Positions 26,852-34,007 of a DNA stretch of 64,000 nt are shown piece by piece. Location of the stretch: positions 1,604,370-1,668,369 of the forward strand of contig NZ_CP043875.1 in the NCBI RefSeq assembly GCF_032878975.1, read 5' to 3'. The notes under the pieces are model-generated. The model was not told the DNA's origin and did not search any database. It was given only the letters and a program-made list of their open reading frames with translations. The DNA is from Methanoplanus sp. FWC-SCC4 (lineage in GTDB: Archaea > Halobacteriota > Methanomicrobia > Methanomicrobiales > Methanomicrobiaceae). The translations under genes were made by a program, and so were the position numbers. How positions within the stretch are numbered: position 1 is the stretch's first letter; every line of letters starts with the position of its first letter.

Positions 26852-28222
26852 TCACTGAACAAGCTTCTGGGCCACTACCTTCTTCTTTTCATCCACTACC
26901 ATCATGTGTGTTGCACATGATACACATGGGTCGTATGCACGAACAATAACTTCTGCAAGCTGCCATGGTGCGCCTTCAAGTGCACGGCTGCATACAGGGA
27001 AGTTCCATGTGGTCGGCACAAGAAGTGAATACCACTGGACACGTCCGTCCTTTACTTTTGCAAGGTGTACATCTGTTCCACGTGGTGCTTCGTTTGCTGC
27101 CCATCCAAGTGAGCCGTCACCCTGTGGAATCTCGTCTGCAACTACAGCTCCTGAAGTGTCAAGTGCATCGACTGCCTCGATCATGCTGTATAAACAGTCC
27201 GGATATTCCATCTGACGTGCAATCTGAAGACCCATTGCTCCTTTCTTGTCATAGTTGCGGAACATTGCAAGACGTGCACGTGGTCCTACCTCGATAGGTG
27301 CTCCGTCATACATCGGAACAGCAGTACATGCTTCCACCTGTGGCCATGCCTTTCCACCTGCAGGTGTTGTGGCGTGGTTTGGATAGTTCGGGTCGTCAAG
27401 TGTAATTTCCTGCTCGCCCATGTACCAGTCCCATGGTCTGACTTCTGTCCAGCGCTCAGGGAACCACTTTGGATCTGCGTCAAGGTTTGTGCTTGCGTAG
27501 AGCGGATCTACTGCCATGTAACCCTGATCGTGGAATCCAAACTTGTCATCCTTCTCGACCTCGTAGCTGCCTGCAACAGATGCAGTTCCACGGTTCTCCC
27601 AGTCCTTCAGGACTGTTATCATGAACTCCATCTGATCATGTGCAAGACCTACTGCCTCTTTTGCAAGATCATAGATCTTTGCTTTTCCACGTGGTGAGAT
27701 GTTCTTGTACATACCACCAATTCTTGGGTTGCTTGGGTGAATTGGTTCTCCACCTGCAATCTCTCCCACAGTCTGACCGATCTCACGGAGTCTCTGGATA
27801 CGCAGTGCAACGCTGCGGACAGGTTCTTCCTTTGAGAACGGGTTGATGTGTGTATCTGTACCTGGCAGGTACATGTCAGGGAGAGTTAGAATGTTGTGCA
27901 GTGCGTGGCTGTGCAGCCTGTTTGCACACTGCAGGATGATACGAAGAAGGTATGCATCGTCAGGAATTTCACAGCCGATGGAACCTTCCATTGCTTCGAT
28001 ACCTGCGAGAGTGTGCGCAATCGGGCAGATACCACAGACACGGGATGAAATCTTTGGTGCCTGATGCATGGTCTTTCCGATTGCGAGTTTCTCAATACCC
28101 CTTACAGGTGTTATGCTGAGCCAGTCTCCACGCTCGATAATACCGTCATCATTGACTTTCAAAACGAGCTTGGTGTGACCCTCATGCCTTGTAGTTGGGG
28201 AAACCTCTACAACTTTCGACAA
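26852..28222 (-). CDS. frhA: F420-reducing [NiFe] hydrogenase large subunit FrhA
   Basis: A 456-residue catalytic subunit that splits H2. Nickel-iron ligands are the N-terminal RVCGIC (Cys63, Cys66) and the C-terminal DPCVSCATH (Cys433, Cys436). Cleavage by FrhD is expected after His439, removing 17 residues. No selenocysteine: both C-terminal positions are plain cysteine codons. The start is a TTG at 28222 with GAGGCGAT upstream, and the N-terminus SKVVEVSPTTRHEGH matches the family, so the non-ATG start is credible. First gene of the operon; the upstream 280 bases carry the promoter and a tandem repeat. Confidence 0.97.
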   Translation of the reverse strand: MSKVVEVSPTTRHEGHTKLVLKVNDDGIIERGDWLSITPVRGIEKLAIGKTMHQAPKISSRVCGICPIAHTLAGIEAMEGSIGCEIPDDAYLLRIILQCANRLHSHALHNILTLPDMYLPGTDTHINPFSKEEPVRSVALRIQRLREIGQTVGEIAGGEPIHPSNPRIGGMYKNISPRGKAKIYDLAKEAVGLAHDQMEFMITVLKDWENRGTASVAGSYEVEKDDKFGFHDQGYMAVDPLYASTNLDADPKWFPERWTEVRPWDWYMGEQEITLDDPNYPNHATTPAGGKAWPQVEACTAVPMYDGAPIEVGPRARLAMFRNYDKKGAMGLQIARQMEYPDCLYSMIEAVDALDTSGAVVADEIPQGDGSLGWAANEAPRGTDVHLAKVKDGRVQWYSLLVPTTWNFPVCSRALEGAPWQLAEVIVRAYDPCVSCATHMMVVDEKKKVVAQKLVQ

Positions 28223-28500
28223 ATTAATCGCCTCATTATTTTATATTTTGTTCAATTGGCTATACTGGTGTAAACACACAATTTGTTTTGCAACACACGT
28301 ACCTGAACTAATCTGAACTAATCCAGTACGCTAATTGGTAATTTCAGTCTTAGCTTTAAAAATAGCTTTCGTTCTTAATTCAAAATAATATTACAAATTT
28401 GTTTAAAAGTATTACCTTTTGCAGAAGATAAGTTAACATTCTGACCATAATAAATGAAAGAATTTTATTTTTGAACAAAAAGGTGGTTTGGATTAAGGAT
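28223..28500 (-). promoter_or_regulatory. frh operon upstream region with tandem repeat and palindromic flanks
   Basis: AT-rich noncoding region before frhA. At 28303-28322 the 10-base unit CTGAACTAAT occurs twice in tandem, that is on the same helix face. The pair is bracketed by CGTAC (28298-28302) and its complement GTACG (28326-28330). It lies about 80 bases upstream of the frhA start, and a TATA-like AAAATATAAAATAA is nearer the start. A regulator-binding site is the simplest reading, but no factor can be named. Confidence 0.45.
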
Positions 28501-29439
28501 TTAAGCCGTTTCGTTAAGTTCTGCACGAAGTTCCGCGATCGTGGCTTTTCTTTCGGCGTATGCATCATGCTGATGGATACTCTCTTCGTTTGTCTGTCTT
28601 ATAGTGACCAGTGAATCACCGGGCAGGAACGAGAAGTCTGTCAGAACGTGCTTTGCCATCTCACGGACACAGTCCTCGACAAACCTTGCATTTTTATGAG
28701 CTGAGAATACAACATGACTCTCATCACCACGTTTTAGGAGTTCGTAGATCTTTGCACTCATCGAATCCTTCAGAACTGAAATAATCTGTTCGAGATCGAC
28801 ACGCTGATCGTCATCAGTCTCGATGCACAAAAAGCCCTGTCCACGCTGGTTGTGTGTGGCCATAGGAACTTCAGAGAGGAACTTCTCTATCTTGTCGTGC
28901 TCAACACCAAGATCGATTAATTTGTTGTGGGCAATCTCTTTCATGATGTTCTGGGCACAGGGACAGGCGGTAATGCCGGTTACCTGGGCACCAATGCTCT
29001 TCCTGACAATAGGATCAGAACCGTTTCTTCTTGCAACCGCACTTGCGACAACCTTTACGACTTCATCGCACCCGGTCTTTGAAACAGGGGTCTCGCGACG
29101 TACCATGAAAGTGCTGGTCATTCTGACCTCTGTCCTGTCTGCGTACTCGTGATGATCAAGCAGTTTTCTTGCTACTGAATTGCAGACATCCTCTATTCCG
29201 TTGACTTCACCCTGAACGGTCTGCTGCAGTACTTCGTCAATTACTTCGAAATTGCGTGACATGTTTGCGCCTTTAAGACTGCTTGGCAGGTCCACAAAAA
29301 CATCAAAATTTGAAATAAAGATAACAGGACGTTTGCCAGGTCTTGCAACTTCGACTAACTTCTTTACGTTTTTCACACCGACTCTTGTAAGGTTGATGCG
29401 AACTTCCGGCAAAGTAGATTGGGTATCAGGTAATTCCAT
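28501..29439 (-). CDS. mptA: GTP cyclohydrolase MptA (methanopterin biosynthesis)
   Basis: A 312-residue COG1469/FolE2-type enzyme that converts GTP to 7,8-dihydro-D-neopterin 2',3'-cyclic phosphate, the first step of methanopterin synthesis. Characteristic segments: LTRVGVKNVKKLVEV, the metal-site region VRRETPVSKTGCDEVVK, GITACPCAQNIMKEIAHNK, and NQRGQGFLCIETDD. The cysteines and histidines expected around the Fe(II)/Zn site are present. Transcribed leftward ahead of the frh operon, with an AT-rich region separating them, so probably its own unit. Confidence 0.93.
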   Translation of the reverse strand: MELPDTQSTLPEVRINLTRVGVKNVKKLVEVARPGKRPVIFISNFDVFVDLPSSLKGANMSRNFEVIDEVLQQTVQGEVNGIEDVCNSVARKLLDHHEYADRTEVRMTSTFMVRRETPVSKTGCDEVVKVVASAVARRNGSDPIVRKSIGAQVTGITACPCAQNIMKEIAHNKLIDLGVEHDKIEKFLSEVPMATHNQRGQGFLCIETDDDQRVDLEQIISVLKDSMSAKIYELLKRGDESHVVFSAHKNARFVEDCVREMAKHVLTDFSFLPGDSLVTIRQTNEESIHQHDAYAERKATIAELRAELNETA

Positions 29440-29707
29440 TGAATAATCCTCTTAAATTTATCTGTGAACAACAATCTGAAAAATTAAAACAAACCACCAT
29501 TGAGCACGTTCTAAAAAAATCTCCTTTTTTTTATTTAACGGAACTCCAATCAGAAGAATATAAACTTCCTGATGAATTTTTACAGATAATGAACACAATT
29601 TTTTTTGGTCTTTGTACGTATTTTTACGTCAATAATATAATATTTATGAAGTTGCACCACAGTCTTAAAAATATTTTTAAAAAGACAAAAGTCAATTAAT
29701 ATCTGAC
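29440..29707. other. AT-rich divergent intergenic region
   Basis: Separates mptA (leftward) from the KARI-like gene (rightward). The only long frame here would begin with TTG inside the mptA start region, has no Shine-Dalgarno and reads as an unremarkable AT-rich translation, so I treat the interval as noncoding. It should hold both promoters; AATATAATATTTATG around 29635-29650 is a plausible TATA-rich element. Confidence 0.5.
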
Positions 29708-30571
29708 ATGTCCACCAAATCCGGAGATAACGCAGGAATTTTAGATAAAAGAAGAATTTCAATTATCGGTTATGGAAATGAAGGAAGACAGCATGCTCAG
29801 CGCCTGCGCGATTCCGGAACTGATTTTGTAATAGGCGTCAGACCGGGGAATAGCTGGGAAAGGGCATCAAAAGATGGATTTGACGTATTCTCCATTTCAG
29901 ATGCAGTCAGCGGATCGGATGTTGTAATCGTAACTCTTGCCGCAGACGGAATCAGAACCTCATTTGAAAAATATATCTCACCTTATATGAAAGAGGGAGC
30001 CTCTCTCGTTATTACTGATCCTTTTTTTCCCTGTTACCAGCTTTTGGAAACAAACAAAAATTATGACATCGGCGTTTTTTTTGTAACAGGACAGGACATA
30101 AGCAGTTCACAGGCGGATCTCATACCCAAATCCGCATATATATCGGTTTTAAACAACTTCAGCAAAAAGGCACAGGACATTGCAGCAGAACTTGCGACTC
30201 TGGAAGGAATTGCAGATGATCACATCTGTTTTGAAGACTTAAGGGACATTGCGGAATCAAAAATATTCGCTGAAGAGGCTGTCATGAAAGGGGCGGGGAT
30301 TTTTATCAGGGCTGCCATTGCGACGATGGAAAATAATGGTTACAATTCCAAAATGTCAAAAGAGATCGTTCTTAACACTTACATGGCGGCTGCTAATGAA
30401 TATTTAAGGAAGAATGATGAAAAAAAGGTAAAAACAGATGGTCAATCCCGCAGTGAAACTATAATGGAAGAAAATATTGCGGAATATATGAATGAAGTTA
30501 TTAAACTGACAAAAACAGGAATCATTGCAAGAGACAGAATGTTGTCAGAACTTACCCTGACAAATCATTAA
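29708..30571 (+). CDS. Ketol-acid reductoisomerase-like protein, probably not KARI
   Basis: A 287-residue protein whose N-terminal Rossmann domain matches IlvC: ISIIGYGNEGRQHAQRLRDSG and VIGVRPGNSW. Its C-terminal helical domain (ESKIFAEEAVMKGAG, residues 183-197) aligns with the KARI block around the metal ligands. Key changes: the KARI Asp of the Mg2+ site is Lys185, although Glu189 stays; the AHGFNIH block is TDPFFP (residues 103-108); and the KGPGH block is VTGQDIS. It therefore likely binds NAD(P)H but cannot catalyse the standard isomeroreduction. Not beside any ilv gene. Function unknown. Confidence 0.75.
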   Translation: MSTKSGDNAGILDKRRISIIGYGNEGRQHAQRLRDSGTDFVIGVRPGNSWERASKDGFDVFSISDAVSGSDVVIVTLAADGIRTSFEKYISPYMKEGASLVITDPFFPCYQLLETNKNYDIGVFFVTGQDISSSQADLIPKSAYISVLNNFSKKAQDIAAELATLEGIADDHICFEDLRDIAESKIFAEEAVMKGAGIFIRAAIATMENNGYNSKMSKEIVLNTYMAAANEYLRKNDEKKVKTDGQSRSETIMEENIAEYMNEVIKLTKTGIIARDRMLSELTLTNH

Positions 30572-30755
30572 TCTGAATTTACCGGGGGGGGATTTCGAGG
30601 TAAAACCAAATTTTTCATTTTTATCAGACACGGCCTGAAAGATTCTTTCCGTGCACTTTTTCACTAAACCTTTTTAATACACGTTTTTACATTCAGATTT
30701 TAATTCACGGAAACAGGATATCATTTAAATTGCAGATAGATATATAGATTACATT

Positions 30756-31220
30756 ATGTCTGTTTGTATTATTTACCATTCAGAATCAGGAAACACAAAA
30801 GAGATTGCCCAAAAACTTTCAAAGATTACCGGGGCAGATTTAATCGAAGTAAAACCTTCAAAAAAATACTCTAAAATATCCCTTTATACCCTTGGAATAA
30901 AAAGAGCAATTTCAGGCGATTTGGATCCGATTAACCACGATAAACTTGATGTTTCAGATTATGACACAATAGTAATCGGAACGCCGGTATGGGCGGGAAG
31001 GCAGACCCCTGCAATTAACAGTGCAATAAATGCGCTTACAGGGCATAAAGACAAAGATGCAATTGTATATGCCACCTACAAAAAAGATAAGGCGGAAACA
31101 TTTGACATTCTGACAACTAAACTGACTGAAAACGGGATGAATGTAAAATCTTCATTTGGATTTTCTGAATCAGAAATAAATGACAACGAAAAAATATCCG
31201 GACTCGCACAGCTGATCTAA
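30756..31220 (+). CDS. Flavodoxin family protein
   Basis: A 154-residue protein with the FMN phosphate-binding loop near the start (IIYHSESGNTKEIAQKLS) and the isoalloxazine-binding loop in VIGTPVWAGRQTPAINSAI. A small FMN electron carrier or FMN-dependent reductase subunit is likely. It follows the KARI-like gene by 184 bases on the same strand, with an AT-rich promoter-like region (AGATATATAGATTACATT) just upstream, so it is probably transcribed on its own. Confidence 0.88.
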   Translation: MSVCIIYHSESGNTKEIAQKLSKITGADLIEVKPSKKYSKISLYTLGIKRAISGDLDPINHDKLDVSDYDTIVIGTPVWAGRQTPAINSAINALTGHKDKDAIVYATYKKDKAETFDILTTKLTENGMNVKSSFGFSESEINDNEKISGLAQLI

Positions 31221-31252
31221 AAAAATTTAAAAAAAGATAAAAATATTTTTAG

Positions 31253-31275
31253 GAAAAATGGAAATTCCATTTTTC
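31253..31275. terminator. Palindromic hairpin followed by T-runs
   Basis: An 11-base perfect inverted repeat, GAAAAATGGAA and TTCCATTTTTC, around one central base. T-rich sequence flanks both sides (TTTTT before, a run of T after). It lies between the rightward flavodoxin gene and the leftward purL end, so it can act on either transcript. Confidence 0.55.
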
Positions 31276-31340
31276 AGGTATTTTTTTGCATTAAAATCCC
31301 CACCAGAAGGACGGGAATTTCAATTGCCGAAATATTTCCC

Positions 31341-33416
31341 TTAGTATCTCATCAGTTTTGTTGTTGAAGACAACAGCTCTTTTAATTCTGTACCTGTAAT
31401 TGCCAGGTCACCTGATTCGGTATGAATTAAAATACCGTCGCCTCCGCACTTTCCAATAACAGTGTAAGAAACTCCGGCAAGTGATTTCTCATCACTGACG
31501 GCAACAAGGAATCTGCCGTAAGACTCAGAGAAAAGCTCAGTCAGGGCATCTCCCTTTATTGTTACCTCACATGATTCAGTGAGACCGGCAAGTGCTGCAA
31601 CAAGTCCTCCATGTGAGATATCAGTTGCAGACCAGACATTTCCGTTTCTAACAAGATTCCTCATCACGTCAAGGACACAAACATCAGGAACTAAAGGTGC
31701 AGAGCCGCCGCATCCGGTCAGAAGATCAAGCATTGATCCTCCAAACTCAGGCTTTGCACTGCCGCCGATGACTGCAAGAATCATTCCGGGCTTTGCAGCA
31801 TTGAAGGCCCTTACATCTCCTTTACCCGCCATTCCAATCGACGGAGTCGGGAGAATCTGTGTTCCGAATTCATCAGATTCATTGTACAGGGATACATTTC
31901 CTCCGACTACAGGGATGTTGAGCTTCCTGCACATATCTCCCATACCCCTTACCGATTCACTGATCTGCCAGAAAATCTCTTTGTGAACAGGACTTGCAAA
32001 ATTCAGACAGTTTACAATACAGAGAGGTTCGGCACCCATTGCCGCAAGGTTTGCCGCATTCTCATAAACCACGTTTGCAGTACCTTCATACGGCTTTAGT
32101 CTGATCTGTCTCGGACTGCACCCGCATGAGAGATAGAGGGCCGAATCACCAAGACGCAAAACACCGCATCCGCCTTGTGTTGAGACTGTTCTTAGCTGGA
32201 CATCATGATCATACTGCCTTTTGACCCATGACTTGTCTGCAATGTCAGGATGGGAGAGAACCTTTTCAGCCAGCGTTTTGATGTTCTCTGATGGTTTTAT
32301 GAAAGGTGTTTCAACGGAATAGGGAGTGCCCTCCCAGGCTTCTTCCGGAGCACCCTCAACTAAAAGATCAATTGGGAGATCACAGACAACCTGACCATGG
32401 AAAGTTACGACATACCGCTTTTCTTCGGTTACCTCTCCGATATCGCTCCATTTCAGATCATATTTTTCAATAATCCTTGTGAGCTCTTCGACATCTTCTG
32501 AAAGGACTTCCATTAACATTCTTTCCTGCGATTCGGCAAGAAGAATCTCAACTTCGTTCATGTTGCTTTCACGAAGATGTACCTTGTCGGCAGCGATTCT
32601 TGCACCATAAGTGCTTGACATCTCTGATGATGCACCTGCAAGACCTGCCGCTCCAAGATCCCTGCATGAGAGAACCTTTCCGGTTTCTGCCATCTCAAGT
32701 GTTGCTTCAATTAAGAGTTTCTCTGTGTATGGATCTCCCACCTGCACAGCAGGTCTGTCCTCTGACTCGGAGTCCTCTGACAAATCGCGTGAAGCAAAGG
32801 ATGCGCCGCCAAGACCGTCCCTTCCGGTTGAGGAACCGTATAAAATCAGGCGGCTTTTTGGCTTTTTTACGCGTGCTGTCAGATATGTTTCAGGATCGAC
32901 CACACCAACGCAGACAACATTTACAAGAGGATTTCCGCTGTAATTCTCATCAAACGTCAGTTCACCCCTTACAACAGGAACACCGATGCAGTTGCCGTAA
33001 TCTCCGATACCGGATACAACGTGTTCGAAGAGGTACCTGTTCTTCTCACCTGACAAATCCCCAAAATAAAGGGGGTCCATAAGTGCAATCGGTCTTGCGC
33101 CCATAGATATAATGTCGCGGACAATTCCTCCGACACCTGTTGCGGCACCGTCATAAGGATCGACATAGCTTGGATGGTTATGTGATTCCATTCCGATTGC
33201 TATTGCAATCTCGTCAGAAAAACGCACAATCGCGGCATCGTCGCCCGGTCCCAAAAGCACATTTTCCCCGCTTGTCGGCAGGGTGCGCAGAAGGGGCTTT
33301 GTTGAACGATAGGAGCAGTGCTCACTCCAGAGGTTCTCAAAACATGCCATTTCAAGATCAGAGAGAGATCTCCCGATTTCCTTTTCTATATACTCAATAT
33401 CACGGGAAGGTAGCAT
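31341..33416 (-). CDS. purL: Phosphoribosylformylglycinamidine synthase PurL
   Basis: A 691-residue PurL, the small type used by archaea with PurS and PurQ. It catalyses the ATP-dependent conversion of FGAR to FGAM in purine synthesis. Blocks: FENLWSEHCSYRSTKPLLR, GPGDDAAIVRF, ESHNHPSYVDPYDGAATGVG, GGIVRDIISMGARPIALMD, and in the second half NLAAMGAEPLCIVNCLNF and PVVGGNVSLYNES. Length is normal. A short inverted repeat lies about 80 bases upstream of the start. No other pur genes are adjacent. Confidence 0.96.
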   Translation of the reverse strand: MLPSRDIEYIEKEIGRSLSDLEMACFENLWSEHCSYRSTKPLLRTLPTSGENVLLGPGDDAAIVRFSDEIAIAIGMESHNHPSYVDPYDGAATGVGGIVRDIISMGARPIALMDPLYFGDLSGEKNRYLFEHVVSGIGDYGNCIGVPVVRGELTFDENYSGNPLVNVVCVGVVDPETYLTARVKKPKSRLILYGSSTGRDGLGGASFASRDLSEDSESEDRPAVQVGDPYTEKLLIEATLEMAETGKVLSCRDLGAAGLAGASSEMSSTYGARIAADKVHLRESNMNEVEILLAESQERMLMEVLSEDVEELTRIIEKYDLKWSDIGEVTEEKRYVVTFHGQVVCDLPIDLLVEGAPEEAWEGTPYSVETPFIKPSENIKTLAEKVLSHPDIADKSWVKRQYDHDVQLRTVSTQGGCGVLRLGDSALYLSCGCSPRQIRLKPYEGTANVVYENAANLAAMGAEPLCIVNCLNFASPVHKEIFWQISESVRGMGDMCRKLNIPVVGGNVSLYNESDEFGTQILPTPSIGMAGKGDVRAFNAAKPGMILAVIGGSAKPEFGGSMLDLLTGCGGSAPLVPDVCVLDVMRNLVRNGNVWSATDISHGGLVAALAGLTESCEVTIKGDALTELFSESYGRFLVAVSDEKSLAGVSYTVIGKCGGDGILIHTESGDLAITGTELKELLSSTTKLMRY

Positions 33417-33497
33417 AATTGTAGAAATGTCTGGTTTTATAAACAGATAATAGATGCCTAAACATGTTCATCATTTAAATGTCTGGCAGGGTTTTCA

Positions 33498-33518
33498 CCG
33501 GCAGGCATGATCTGCCGG
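33498..33518. terminator. GC-rich hairpin between the receiver gene and purL
   Basis: A perfect 7-base inverted repeat, CCGGCAG and CTGCCGG, with a GCATGAT loop. It lies about 55 bases beyond the receiver gene's stop and about 80 bases upstream of purL. It may be the receiver transcript's 3' end or a purL leader structure. Confidence 0.4.
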
Positions 33519-33570
33519 AAAGTGGACTGATTTGTTAAAAAACAGCAGATTTCAAAAAAATATCTGAAAA

Positions 33571-33954
33571 TTATTTATTAAGAGCAATCTTTATTGCCAT
33601 TTTTAGTTCAAAATCCTCAAAAGGTTTTGTAATATACCCCGAGGGCTTTGTTTCAATCGCACGGGAGATTATTTCATCTTCCATATGTGAACTCAGATAG
33701 ATTACAGGAATATCAGGGTACACCTTTTTAATTTGATGCACGGCCTCTATCCCGTCAATCTCACCCGGGAGAGTGATATCCATTAAAACAAGGTCAGGAA
33801 GATATTTTCCGACAGCCAGAACACCATCTTCTCCTGTCATTGCAACCTCATAGTTTCCATAACCCATTTCTTTTAACCGCCACTGGATAAGATCGGATAC
33901 AATCTCATCATCCTCTACAATAAGTATTTTAATACCGGACAAATCCAAAAACAT
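33571..33954 (-). CDS. Single-domain response regulator
   Basis: A 127-residue receiver with ILIVEDDEIVSDLIQWRL (acidic pair), DLVLMDITLPGEIDG (phospho-acceptor Asp), VIYLSSHMED (Ser) and YITKPFEDFE (Lys). All conserved positions are intact, and there is no DNA-binding domain. It follows the large multi-PAS kinase by about 50 bases on the same strand and is the most likely direct partner for that kinase. Output is unknown; single receivers can act as phosphate shuttles or protein switches. Confidence 0.93.
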   Translation of the reverse strand: MFLDLSGIKILIVEDDEIVSDLIQWRLKEMGYGNYEVAMTGEDGVLAVGKYLPDLVLMDITLPGEIDGIEAVHQIKKVYPDIPVIYLSSHMEDEIISRAIETKPSGYITKPFEDFELKMAIKIALNK

Positions 33955-34007
33955 CTCCCTCTCAATAATTTATTATTAGAGCCGTATTATCTAAAAAACT
34001 TTATTTT

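Noticed and set aside
26880-26930. Possible selenocysteine in the FrhA C-terminal motif
   Set aside because: Both metal-binding positions are ordinary cysteine codons with no in-frame TGA.
29439-29699. Frame of 86 codons between mptA and the KARI-like gene
   Set aside because: Starts at TTG inside the mptA start region, lacks a Shine-Dalgarno and reads as AT-rich noncoding sequence.
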